Positions 43,926 through 52,944 of a stretch of DNA of 64,000 nucleotides are shown here, piece by piece. Positions within the stretch are counted from its first letter, which is position 1; the number at the start of each line of letters is the position of its first letter. Location: NCBI GenBank assembly GCA_964384415.1, contig CAYLMV010000002.1, positions 1 to 64,000 on the forward strand, given 5' to 3'. Made by a program: the position numbers and the translations under genes. A model generated the notes under the pieces. It saw only the letters and a program-made list of their open reading frames with translations. It ran no database searches and had not been told where the DNA came from. Source of the stretch: JAGVPT01 sp964384415 (GTDB taxonomy: Bacteria; Bacteroidota; Ignavibacteria; UBA10030; UBA8401).

Positions 43926-46433
43926 TCACGCCTTCCAGTATAAGAAATCCTTCAGGTCCGAAAGTTGCGTCGGATCGATCCCCCGGCGCCCTCCGAAGAC
44001 GAACCTGTTCTCGCCCCGCCGGATTCTCGCCGTGTTCGGGCGGGAATTCTTCTTCGCGGCGATATCCTGGAGTGCCGCAAAAAGAAGACTCTGCAATTCG
44101 GTCCGGTCGATCGTGGCCCCCTTTTCCGCCGCGCGAGTCTTCGTCATTTCGGAGACGATATGGTCGATGCCGAGTTCGGCGTAGGCATCTTCCTGAGACG
44201 GGAATTTGGAGACGGCCGTCGCAAAGGAATTCACCGTTGCCTGATGATCGCCGCCGAGGTATTGCAGCAGCCCCATATTCAGGTCGATACCGCCGTCTTT
44301 GTTGTCGGCGTCGAGAGCCGCCGCATACGATTTGTAGGCGTTCGCCGAATCGCCCTGCAGCAGATAGATGTTGCCGAGGTTGTTCTTGGTCGATGCGCCC
44401 GACAGGCTCTTCAGAGTTGAAATTGCTTCGCTGTAGCGGCCGCTGTTTGCGAGATACATCGCGGCAAGGTTGAGCGATTTCTCATCCCCAAGTTGTTTGA
44501 GGCTTGCAACTTTTTGATCGAGCATCTCGCCGTTTATTCTGGCAACGTTTTTCAAGTCAGCGTTCATCAGCGCACTCACTTTTTCGGCCGGCGGCGCCTC
44601 GGAGGGTTTGGCGTTTACTCCAAGATTCGCCGGAGGAAACTGCTCCCATGCCTCGCGGACGTCGATGATATCGAGTCTACCCTGCGCATCGGAGATTCTG
44701 TAGTAACCGTCCGCAGCCAGCCTCCACGCTTCGACAAACGGATGGTTGATGATCGTGGTCTCGAGGGGAATCCACACCGTATTGTTCCTCACGACATAGT
44801 CCTTCGGGTTCAGGCTGATTCTTGAGGCATTCTTCTTGTTGACACCCGTGTCAAAGATAATGAAGACATGGTCGGATGTTCCGACAAGGGCCGTGCGGAT
44901 ACCGATATTTTCCAGACAGGCCGCCAATAGCACGGAACTGCCGCTGCAGTTTGCGGTATGATTCGCGAGTGTCTCGCGGGGATACTGAATGTCGTCAAGC
45001 AAATCCGCATCGGCGACCCGCCACGGCGCACTGACGTAGTTGATCGAAAATGCGCGGATGGCTTCCCACACGGCCATCGCGTTCAGAACATTTTTCGGCG
45101 CTCCTTCAACGAGCGTCTGATCGTATTTTACAGAGCCGAGAACATAGCGCGAAAAATTCTTAACCGCCTCGTCGTTCGAAGTGATGAACGCGCCGACGGA
45201 ATTGGGGCGCGACCAGGTGATCGACGTTCGGCTGTACACCGTCACCGGCTTCACCAGGCTCCTGGACTTCTGCTCCCCGCCAAGCGTGTACGTCAATTCC
45301 GCCTTGATCTGAGCGACCGTATTCTCATTGATCGCGAGCATCTGCTTCGCATCAAGCGTCACTGAAACAGGGAACGTCTCCTTGGAAGAGGCTTTTAGGA
45401 GAGGGATCACCTGTTCCGAAGGAAGCTGCATATAATTCGGCACGAAGAAGCTTGCCTTCACGTTGTTGATATCGGTCTTGCCGGTGTTTTCGATGGTGAT
45501 CTGTCCGATTGGATGGTAGGCGTAATAATTGTAGGCAGACGGGAAAATGTTCTCAACTTTGAATTCCGAGATCTCCAGAGCGTTTGGCACCGCATAACTC
45601 ACTTTCGCTTTCGTTCCCGTCACCTTCGTATTGACGTCGATGCGGTTTCCGGTGAACGATTCGACTTTGTACTCCGGCATCGAAGAGAATTGCTTCCGTA
45701 GATCGTCGATCGATCCACGAATCCATGCATCCATGACGGCCGCATCGCCTTCCATGTACCGGAGTTTCATTTTCTGGATCATCGGGATCTTGCCGGGGAG
45801 GTCCTGTTCGATCTTCATCAGCGACGCGTCGTTCACTCCAAGAAGCGCGAGCTGAATGGCGACTGGCTTCTCTTTCGCCTCCTTCAGGTTTTTCGCGACC
45901 TTTGCCACCAGGTCGTCTGCCAGGATTCCACCCAGTTCATCGAGAGCCTTGGACGCGGCCTGCGATTTGCCCTGGGACGCCTTTTTTGCGGTGGCGCTTG
46001 CGACAGCGAGAATGTCCCCGGTATCTGTGATGATCACCTTCACTTCGCCATCGGCGGTATACTCGACCGTTTTTATTCCGTAGGTCTCTCTCTCTTCACC
46101 GAACACAGCTTGCGCGCCGCCGGCGATAATCAATTCGGCTCCGAAGCGTCTTCCGAGCTCCTTTGCTTTCGTCGGATTGAGATCGCCGAGGGAGAGATCC
46201 CGGGCTCGCACCGATTCGAACTGCGATTTGTCGACAAGCCGGTAGCCTTTTGCGAGAAAGGCGCTTTCAATTTTTCCTGTAACCTTCTGCGCCGTGGCGT
46301 CTTTGTCGTCTATCTTCTCATCGACGACGACCATGATGCGCGGCATGTCGGAGTCTTGTGCCGCCACGCGGCTCGTGGAGGCAAATGTTGCCATGATAGA
46401 TAAAATGAGTAGAAGGGTCATCACTCGTTTCAT
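43926..46433 (-). CDS. Exported transglutaminase-like protein with N-terminal FlgT/CsgG-like and C-terminal TPR parts
   Basis: An 835-aa protein. A signal peptide (about residues 1-25) is followed by a TolB/FlgT-like N-terminal domain (about 30-190; RIMVVVDEKIDD, AKELGRRFGAELIIAGGAQ). A beta-rich CARDB-like region (about 300-400) comes next. Then a transglutaminase-like cysteine-protease fold has Cys in ANCSGSSVLLAACL (about 496) and His in SDHVFIIFD (about 521), with TPR repeats after that (about 640-760). The catalytic pair is present, so it may be an active peptidase or crosslinker in the periplasm. Its operon neighbours are two CsgG-domain proteins and a CHASE2 cyclase. Confidence 0.75.
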   Translation of the reverse strand: MKRVMTLLLILSIMATFASTSRVAAQDSDMPRIMVVVDEKIDDKDATAQKVTGKIESAFLAKGYRLVDKSQFESVRARDLSLGDLNPTKAKELGRRFGAELIIAGGAQAVFGEERETYGIKTVEYTADGEVKVIITDTGDILAVASATAKKASQGKSQAASKALDELGGILADDLVAKVAKNLKEAKEKPVAIQLALLGVNDASLMKIEQDLPGKIPMIQKMKLRYMEGDAAVMDAWIRGSIDDLRKQFSSMPEYKVESFTGNRIDVNTKVTGTKAKVSYAVPNALEISEFKVENIFPSAYNYYAYHPIGQITIENTGKTDINNVKASFFVPNYMQLPSEQVIPLLKASSKETFPVSVTLDAKQMLAINENTVAQIKAELTYTLGGEQKSRSLVKPVTVYSRTSITWSRPNSVGAFITSNDEAVKNFSRYVLGSVKYDQTLVEGAPKNVLNAMAVWEAIRAFSINYVSAPWRVADADLLDDIQYPRETLANHTANCSGSSVLLAACLENIGIRTALVGTSDHVFIIFDTGVNKKNASRISLNPKDYVVRNNTVWIPLETTIINHPFVEAWRLAADGYYRISDAQGRLDIIDVREAWEQFPPANLGVNAKPSEAPPAEKVSALMNADLKNVARINGEMLDQKVASLKQLGDEKSLNLAAMYLANSGRYSEAISTLKSLSGASTKNNLGNIYLLQGDSANAYKSYAAALDADNKDGGIDLNMGLLQYLGGDHQATVNSFATAVSKFPSQEDAYAELGIDHIVSEMTKTRAAEKGATIDRTELQSLLFAALQDIAAKKNSRPNTARIRRGENRFVFGGRRGIDPTQLSDLKDFLYWKA

Positions 46434-46500
46434 AGGTGGATCTCCTTAAAACGTGAGCGTTGCATTTCAATGATACTCTTTGAGTGCTTCGGGGCATTCC

Positions 46501-47283
46501 CTATTTCGTTTCTTTCTTCATTTTGGTGATCAGAACCGCCAGCTCTTCCACCTTCTGCTTCGCCGGTTCATAGCCGTTGGATTCATCCCAGGCTTTCTGA
46601 TACATGGATTTCGCGCTTTCGAACGCCGCAATCGCATCGGCATGCTTGCCTTGCTTCTCCAGTTTACGGCCGTTGTCTTCGGTGTCGAGTGCCTGGGCGT
46701 ACGTCACATACCCGTTGAATTTTCCATCCTTCGAAGCTTCAAGTTCGTTTTCTTCTCCCTTGCTCAGTTTCACCTCGAGGTCGTCCGAAATCTTCTTGAC
46801 GAGAGATTTGAGCATCGTCAGAAACTGATCGAGGTCTCCCGTCTCCTCTTCCGCATTCAGAGTAACGCCCGTTTCCGTCGCCACGATTCTCGCGTCGATG
46901 CGGAGCTTGTCGCCAAAAAGGTTTGAGAAGCCGCCGAACAACAGCACCTTCGCTCCGAGCAGCTTTCCCATCTTTTGTGATGTCCCTTTGTCGACGAGAT
47001 CCGTTTCGCCCAGGTTCAGCTCTTCGACGACCGATTGAATCCGCTGCCGTTCCACAACTTTCAGCCCTTTGATCTTGGACATCTCGGTAATCAGCATGTC
47101 CGCCAGCCCCTTTTTCAAAGGGTCGAGTTTATCCTTATCCACAACGCTGTTATTTTCAAAATAGAGAATCGCAATCGTCTGCTGGGGTGCTTCCTGCGCA
47201 GGAAGTTCCGCCGCACACATGCTCATTAGCAAAACAACCAACACTGCCCATCGAACAAGGCGACTTTTATCACTCTGATTCAT
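46501..47283 (-). CDS. CsgG-domain protein with helical C-terminus
   Basis: A 260-aa exported protein with a signal peptide (to about residue 28). Its CsgG/TolB-N-like domain (IAILYFENNSVVDKDKLDPL, then VVERQRIQSVVEELNLGETDLVD and GKLLGAKVLLFGGF) spans about 33-170. A helical, possibly TPR-like tail follows (about 190-255). It is clearly paralogous to the domain in the 447-aa lipoprotein of the same operon. CsgG itself forms the curli export pore. This protein lacks a lipobox, so a pore role is uncertain. Confidence 0.8.
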   Translation of the reverse strand: MNQSDKSRLVRWAVLVVLLMSMCAAELPAQEAPQQTIAILYFENNSVVDKDKLDPLKKGLADMLITEMSKIKGLKVVERQRIQSVVEELNLGETDLVDKGTSQKMGKLLGAKVLLFGGFSNLFGDKLRIDARIVATETGVTLNAEEETGDLDQFLTMLKSLVKKISDDLEVKLSKGEENELEASKDGKFNGYVTYAQALDTEDNGRKLEKQGKHADAIAAFESAKSMYQKAWDESNGYEPAKQKVEELAVLITKMKKETK

Positions 47284-47329
47284 AAATGTATCCTTCCAGA
47301 TGATGAGATAATGAGAACCTACATTCTGC

Positions 47330-48496
47330 TCAAAACTGCACGCGCCCGCTTCCGCCGAATTCGATGCCGGTGACGTTGTTCTTTATGTTCTCGATCACAA
47401 CGCTTCCGATGCCGTACTTGGCGTCGAACGCGAGTCCGAACCAGGAGGCAAGCGTGAACCCGACTTCCCCCCCGATCAACGCGAGCTGCGCTTTGCCGGT
47501 TTCATAGATACCGACTCCGAATGGAATCTGATCTCCGGTATGGTATTTCCCCTGCAAGATCCCCGAAAGAGCGCACCACTGCACCGGAAACCAGGATGCG
47601 GTGTACTGAATTTCATAGTGCTGCGAACTTTTGTAACTTTCGGCGGCCCCCGAATTGTACAGCTTGCTCTGAGTGCGCAGGCGCGTCCTGAATTGAATCA
47701 GGTGCGTTATCGGACCCCACTTGAGCGAATAGACGGCAAGGGTCATAAACCGCAGCCCGGACTGAATGAAATTTTGACCGTTGAGCTTGTCGGGAAGATA
47801 GTTCGTAGCCGTGAGGTCGAGCGAGATTCTCTCTGTCTTCGAAAAAGTCATGTAGTCCAGTCCGGCGTTCACCGAAATCTCATCTCCGGGATCGTACTTG
47901 TCGCTGAACCCAGTTATCGAGGCGGGCTGGTATTCGCCTTTATAGACGTACGAAGTTCCGAAGCCGAAAATGAGACGCCGCTGGGCCGCGTAGGCGTACG
48001 CGAGGCCGAGATTCGCGTTCGTTCCCTGGCCGAAAACGGGAACGCGATAGTCGAAGGCGGATTCCGAGAGAATCGTCGCGACAGAAAGCTCGTTTTGAGT
48101 CAGTTTCGTAATTCCGGTCGGGAGGCTCGCCCCCCCGTTGATCCAGACCCGGTCGCCGGGAACGACATACGAGAAGCCGAGTCTCGTGTCTGTGATGCCC
48201 TGAAGTTTCAGCGAGTCGAGCGTTGAGAGCGCCGGAGCGTTCGCGACCGTAATGAGAATCCTGTTGGAGAGCGGTACCGAAAGCGACACCGGCGCCGATT
48301 GTTCGAGTACGGTCCCTTCGTTCTTCAATTTCCACTCCTGCTGCCATCCTCCCATCGTAAAGCCGGTCAAACCGCGGAACAGAAGCCGCTCGTCATATTT
48401 CGGCCCTTGCAGCTGTGCGCACAACCGTTCGTTCAGAAATCCGAACAATGCCGTTGCCAGCATCCAGCAGAAAATATGTCGTGCGTATTTATTCAC
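47330..48496 (-). CDS. Probable outer-membrane beta-barrel protein
   Basis: A 388-aa protein with a signal peptide ending near ERLCAQ. The rest is made of alternating hydrophobic/polar strands with turns (GFSYVVPGDRVWINGGASLPTG; LGLAYAYAAQRRLIFGFGTSYVYKGEY) and ends in GGSGRVQF, whose terminal Phe is typical of barrel assembly signals. This resembles transporter-type or FadL-like barrels, but no family can be named. It lies between the T9SS-sorted 1470-aa gene (23 bp) and the CsgG gene (46 bp), so it is very likely part of the same operon. Confidence 0.7.
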   Translation of the reverse strand: MNKYARHIFCWMLATALFGFLNERLCAQLQGPKYDERLLFRGLTGFTMGGWQQEWKLKNEGTVLEQSAPVSLSVPLSNRILITVANAPALSTLDSLKLQGITDTRLGFSYVVPGDRVWINGGASLPTGITKLTQNELSVATILSESAFDYRVPVFGQGTNANLGLAYAYAAQRRLIFGFGTSYVYKGEYQPASITGFSDKYDPGDEISVNAGLDYMTFSKTERISLDLTATNYLPDKLNGQNFIQSGLRFMTLAVYSLKWGPITHLIQFRTRLRTQSKLYNSGAAESYKSSQHYEIQYTASWFPVQWCALSGILQGKYHTGDQIPFGVGIYETGKAQLALIGGEVGFTLASWFGLAFDAKYGIGSVVIENIKNNVTGIEFGGSGRVQF

Positions 48497-48519
48497 CAGG
48501 GTTCAATTCCGGAGTTGGA

Positions 48520-51500
48520 TCATTTGAGGAAAACAAGTTTTCTCACCGCGCTGAATTCCTCTGTCCGCATTCTGCAAAAATATATCCCGCTCGCATTCTT
48601 TTCCCCTTTGTCGTTGCTTCCATCCCACACTGCCGAATAACTCCCGATCTTCCGATCTCCTTCGACGAGTGTTTTGACCTTCTGACCGAGAAGGCTAAAG
48701 ATACTGATCTCCACATGAGCGCTGTGACCCAGCGTGTATTGAATCGTTGTCGAGGGATTGAATGGGTTTGGAAAATTCTGTTCCAGCGAGTAAGCGACAG
48801 GAATGACCGGAATCCCGTTTGTATTCTTCGAGACATAGTCGCTCGTCCCCACGACCAGCCGGAATACCCGGTCGGTCTCATTCTTGTTGAACTTGAAATT
48901 GTAGGAGAGAGCGGAACCGATATCCGCTACCCGTTCGGTGGACATATCGACCAGCATCATCTCAAAGCCAGACGGAATATTTCCGGCCCGTTCGAACTGA
49001 ACAGCCACAGCGGCTTCTGACTTTGCCGACGCGATGTCGAAGTCCCAGTAATTTCCATCCTCATGAACCGACCGAAAATCTCCGGCGTACCTTCCAGGGT
49101 TGGTCTTCCAATCCCCGTGGTTAAAGGACAGCATCAGGTATCCCGTCGGAGCCGGGGGAGGTTCTGAAAAATCGTTAACGTCCCAAGCATCGCTCGCAGA
49201 GCGCAATACGCCCGCCACATTGCTGTTGTCGCTCGCGGTCCCGTCTGTAGCCCGAATGTCAACCTGCCATTCGCCCTGGGCAAATGTGCGTTCGGTTGAA
49301 CTCAATTTCGGCAGCGCTCCTGGGGACGAGATGTCGGCTGGATTGATATAGACGGTGACGCCGTTCCGGAGGCTCTTGAGGAAGTAGCCCGTGAAAGGTT
49401 CCATGACGTTCGACTCTTGCTGAAATCCATTTCCGTCGAAACGCCAGAGCCACGACTCGACGGAATCGGGCGTCGGACGTCGTGAGTTCGCCCAGCTCAC
49501 CTCGTACGGGAAAGGATTTCCGATTAAGTTGTATCCAGAGTCGAGCTGGATGGGGAAGAAATCCTGCGCCGTTGAAGCAGCCGCTGAGCCGAGCGTGAGC
49601 GTTTGCGATCCTTTTGTGATGAGCCAGTATCCTTCTCCCCGCTTGAACGAGAGAAATCCGGGACTTGGAAACTCCAGGTATTCAGCGCCATCCCAGCGCC
49701 CGTAGAGCCTCCATTTGGTGATATCGACGCTCCCCAGATCTTTGAGTACATCCAGAATACTGGCGTCGGCGAGGTCGTACGGGATGCTGATGATCTGATA
49801 CTGATTGCTCGGAGTTGGCTTCGGAACTTTGACCGTATAATTCGATGTGTAGCCAAAAACATTGAGCGCAAACTGAAGATTCTTTCCGGCCAGAATTCCC
49901 ATCAATGGATTCAGCGCCGGGTCACTGCTGTTAATATCCGACCAGAGATCCAGGTCCCCGATCAGCAAAATCCTTCCCTTCCCAATCTGGCTCATCGCGG
50001 CTACGACAGGCTGGAGAATTTTGTGCTGGGTGGAGTCGCTCGTGAGCCCGAATGAGACGGGACTGCCTTTCAGAAATGGTACGGCATTAGCGGAGACATT
50101 AATGCTCGATCCGCCAAAAAACACAAGCGTGTCAATTCCTTTCAGGAAGGGATGTGTGGGATCGACAAATGCCGAGAAGGCCGGTGAAGCCGGAGAGCCG
50201 AGATCATTATGGGAGTAATCGTACACCACATCGCCGTTCAAGGCAAGCCCTGTAGAGTCGTAGGGTGGATCCACAACCCACTGGTAGTTAGCGAGCAATT
50301 TATTGATGATATCGTTTCCGGGCGACTTTCCCGAATCGCCGAGCATGACGACAAATCCGCCGTTGAGGACATATTGTTGAAGACGGTTTTCTTCGAAGGG
50401 CGTATATCCCGTTGCAGGCGCTGCGATAACGATTGCGTCGTACGGAGCGGCGAGGGGATCGAACGGCGTGACGCCCTGCAGAACAACCATCCCACTTCCC
50501 TGGAGCGCCTTGATGAATTGAGAGAAATATTGTGAGATGGAACCTGCGGGGATGTTTGAAGAAAGTCCATGGGTTGTTTCAAGCAATATTGTCCGCGCCA
50601 CTGCGGCTTTCGCGACGCTCGTTCCCTGAACTTTCACGACTAAGGTCGGCGCCGTCGGATCGGTCGAAGTGAAGGTGAGGGCAGCTTGAAGCGCACCCGA
50701 AGTTTTCGGCATAAACTGGATCGTAAATGATCCGGTACTGCCGGGGTCGACAGAGAGCGGTGCTGCCCCGCCGATGACGGAAAAATCCGGTGAACCGGTG
50801 AAGCCTGTATACGAAATCGTAACAGCCTGCAGCCCCGCATTCCTGAATGTAACCGTTTGGGTGGATGATGCGCCGACGTTCATGGTGCCAAAATCTAAAC
50901 TGCTCTGCAGCAAGGTGACGGAGGTGCCAAAATCCACTTTTGTCACTCCGCGATTGCTTCCAATAAACAACACTCCCTGGGCGTACCCGCCCGTTCCAAT
51001 TGAAAAGTATGAGGTACTGGAGTCGCCGCCGAGTTTATTCCACGTGACCCCGGCGTCCGAGCTTCTCTGTATTCCTGACGGCCCATCGCAAATAAGCATG
51101 GAAGAATTGCTCGTGTCTATGACGATGTCGAATGCTGGTATTCCCAGGGAATTCCAGTTGGCGCCTCCGTCTGTCGTTCTGAACACTGAGAAAGGATTTG
51201 AACCGGCGATCGTTGGCAGGTACATGACATTTGCGTTCTTCGGATCGACACGCGGATGAATTCCAAGAAGCGGGTAAAGGGTCCCGCCAACCGTCACGTT
51301 CGGCGGCAGATTCCCGCCCTTCGCCGTCCATGTTTTTCCCAAGTCGGTCGACTTCCAAACGCCATTGGCCGAAAAATAAACGGTTGTCGGACTGATAGGA
51401 TCAAACTCGATATTCTCGATCAGGTTTGACTGCAGGACTTTCTGTGGTGCCGTCAGCGCATTCCATGTCACGCCGGCATCCGTGCTGCTCATGAAATCCC

Positions 51501-52932
51501 CCGTGAGCGCACAGACCAGAAGATTACGAGAATCAACGGGCGACACTCTGATCGTGCCGTCCTCGGAGTTATTGTTGAACGGCGAGAGAGAATCGTGCGG
51601 GATGTTCTGTATCGATAGCTTTTGCCACGTCTTTGCGGTGTCGGCACTCTTGTAAAGTCCGTAGACACTCCCGGCGTAGAGAGCATTGCTGTTCTTGGGG
51701 TCCGCAACGATTGCCCGGATGTACGGATTTTCCAGACCAGAGTTTGCCGGAATCCATGTCGTTCCGCCGTTGGTGGATTTAAATATGCCGCCGCCGTAAA
51801 CTCCGGCAAAGAGATTGCCGGGGTTCGAATTCATCACTGCAATTGTACGGACAAAAGCATTGTTGAATCCGATGTTCTGTCGCGACCACGACGCCCCGCC
51901 ATCATAGCTGATATAGATTCCGTCGGAGGTTGCCAGATAGATTTTTTTGGGATTCGAAGCCGGAACGAAAATTGAATTCACATCGACTGCCGCTTTGAAC
52001 AGCGATTCCCAAGACACGCCGGAATCCGTCGAGCGATAGAGTCCGCCGCGAATTGGCTGCGGCGAAGACGTCCACTCGTTTCCGTTGGTTCCGAGATAGA
52101 TTGTGTCGGTCGAAGCACTGCCGAACGCAAGCGAGGATTGCACCACCGGATCATCGAGGAACGCTCCGGCGATCGGTGTCCATGGAATGCCCCCCGGACA
52201 AAAATACTCGCCGGCAGCAGTCCCGGCAAACAGCCCCACTCCGGTGATGAACAAGAGTGAATGAACACGAAGCGAGTTGCCCGACAGCCCGTTGTTATTG
52301 ACGAACGAGGTCCAATTGTTTCCCCCGTCACTTGTCCTGTAGACCCCGGCATTATCCGTACCGGCATAGGCGATAACCGCGCCCGCCTGGCTGGCCGGGT
52401 CGATTACGATTGCGGTAACTACAGCGGTCGTCGGCAGTCCGCCGGAAACCGAAATCCATGTGCGTCCGGCATCGATGCTCTTTGTTACGCCGTTGCCTCC
52501 CTGCGCCTGCGAACGCACGTCGGAAGCATAGACGACGGAATCAAGCGAAGGATGGATTGCAATGGCGGCGGTGGGATTCGAGAGGCTCGTCAACGACCAG
52601 TTCGATCCCCCGTTGATGCTCACAAACAATCCCTGGTTCGTGGCGGCATAGACAAGGCTCTGGTTCTTCGGATCGAACACCATGCCGTTCACTTGAACCG
52701 AGCCGGTGAGCGTGTGCGACCAGCTCGAGCCGCCGTCGGATGAGGCATAGACGCCGTCGGAACGAGTACCAACGAGGACAACCGCGTCGTTCGCATTGCC
52801 GCGGATGACGTCGGCAATTCCCCCGTCAGGCCCGATGGCAGAAACTCCCGTCCCCTGCGCGAAGAGGGGTTGGAACGATGAGAGTGCAATGAAGAAAAAC
52901 AGAACGAAGTTATTTCGTAACAAAAGTTTCAT
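48520..52932 (-). CDS. Very large T9SS-sorted protein with sortilin/BNR propellers and HYDIN-like domain
   Basis: A 1470-aa secreted protein. After the signal peptide (to about residue 25) come many sortilin/BNR repeats (about 30-650; SSDGGSSW-type statements recurring every 45-60 residues), probably two beta-propellers. An ASPM-SPD2-Hydin-like Ig domain follows (about 675-775; LDFGTMNVGASSTQTVTFRN). Next are a Rossmann-like glutamine-amidotransferase-type domain (about 785-960; LLETTHGL ... GGFVVMLGDSG), further beta domains, and the C-terminal sorting domain (QNFPNPFNPSTTIQYTLG, ending RKLVFLK). It is predicted to be surface-attached through T9SS. It lies 12 bp from the CsgG lipoprotein gene. 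Confidence 0.85.
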   Translation of the reverse strand: MKLLLRNNFVLFFFIALSSFQPLFAQGTGVSAIGPDGGIADVIRGNANDAVVLVGTRSDGVYASSDGGSSWSHTLTGSVQVNGMVFDPKNQSLVYAATNQGLFVSINGGSNWSLTSLSNPTAAIAIHPSLDSVVYASDVRSQAQGGNGVTKSIDAGRTWISVSGGLPTTAVVTAIVIDPASQAGAVIAYAGTDNAGVYRTSDGGNNWTSFVNNNGLSGNSLRVHSLLFITGVGLFAGTAAGEYFCPGGIPWTPIAGAFLDDPVVQSSLAFGSASTDTIYLGTNGNEWTSSPQPIRGGLYRSTDSGVSWESLFKAAVDVNSIFVPASNPKKIYLATSDGIYISYDGGASWSRQNIGFNNAFVRTIAVMNSNPGNLFAGVYGGGIFKSTNGGTTWIPANSGLENPYIRAIVADPKNSNALYAGSVYGLYKSADTAKTWQKLSIQNIPHDSLSPFNNNSEDGTIRVSPVDSRNLLVCALTGDFMSSTDAGVTWNALTAPQKVLQSNLIENIEFDPISPTTVYFSANGVWKSTDLGKTWTAKGGNLPPNVTVGGTLYPLLGIHPRVDPKNANVMYLPTIAGSNPFSVFRTTDGGANWNSLGIPAFDIVIDTSNSSMLICDGPSGIQRSSDAGVTWNKLGGDSSTSYFSIGTGGYAQGVLFIGSNRGVTKVDFGTSVTLLQSSLDFGTMNVGASSTQTVTFRNAGLQAVTISYTGFTGSPDFSVIGGAAPLSVDPGSTGSFTIQFMPKTSGALQAALTFTSTDPTAPTLVVKVQGTSVAKAAVARTILLETTHGLSSNIPAGSISQYFSQFIKALQGSGMVVLQGVTPFDPLAAPYDAIVIAAPATGYTPFEENRLQQYVLNGGFVVMLGDSGKSPGNDIINKLLANYQWVVDPPYDSTGLALNGDVVYDYSHNDLGSPASPAFSAFVDPTHPFLKGIDTLVFFGGSSINVSANAVPFLKGSPVSFGLTSDSTQHKILQPVVAAMSQIGKGRILLIGDLDLWSDINSSDPALNPLMGILAGKNLQFALNVFGYTSNYTVKVPKPTPSNQYQIISIPYDLADASILDVLKDLGSVDITKWRLYGRWDGAEYLEFPSPGFLSFKRGEGYWLITKGSQTLTLGSAAASTAQDFFPIQLDSGYNLIGNPFPYEVSWANSRRPTPDSVESWLWRFDGNGFQQESNVMEPFTGYFLKSLRNGVTVYINPADISSPGALPKLSSTERTFAQGEWQVDIRATDGTASDNSNVAGVLRSASDAWDVNDFSEPPPAPTGYLMLSFNHGDWKTNPGRYAGDFRSVHEDGNYWDFDIASAKSEAAVAVQFERAGNIPSGFEMMLVDMSTERVADIGSALSYNFKFNKNETDRVFRLVVGTSDYVSKNTNGIPVIPVAYSLEQNFPNPFNPSTTIQYTLGHSAHVEISIFSLLGQKVKTLVEGDRKIGSYSAVWDGSNDKGEKNASGIYFCRMRTEEFSAVRKLVFLK

Positions 52933-52944
52933 TCAATCCTGATT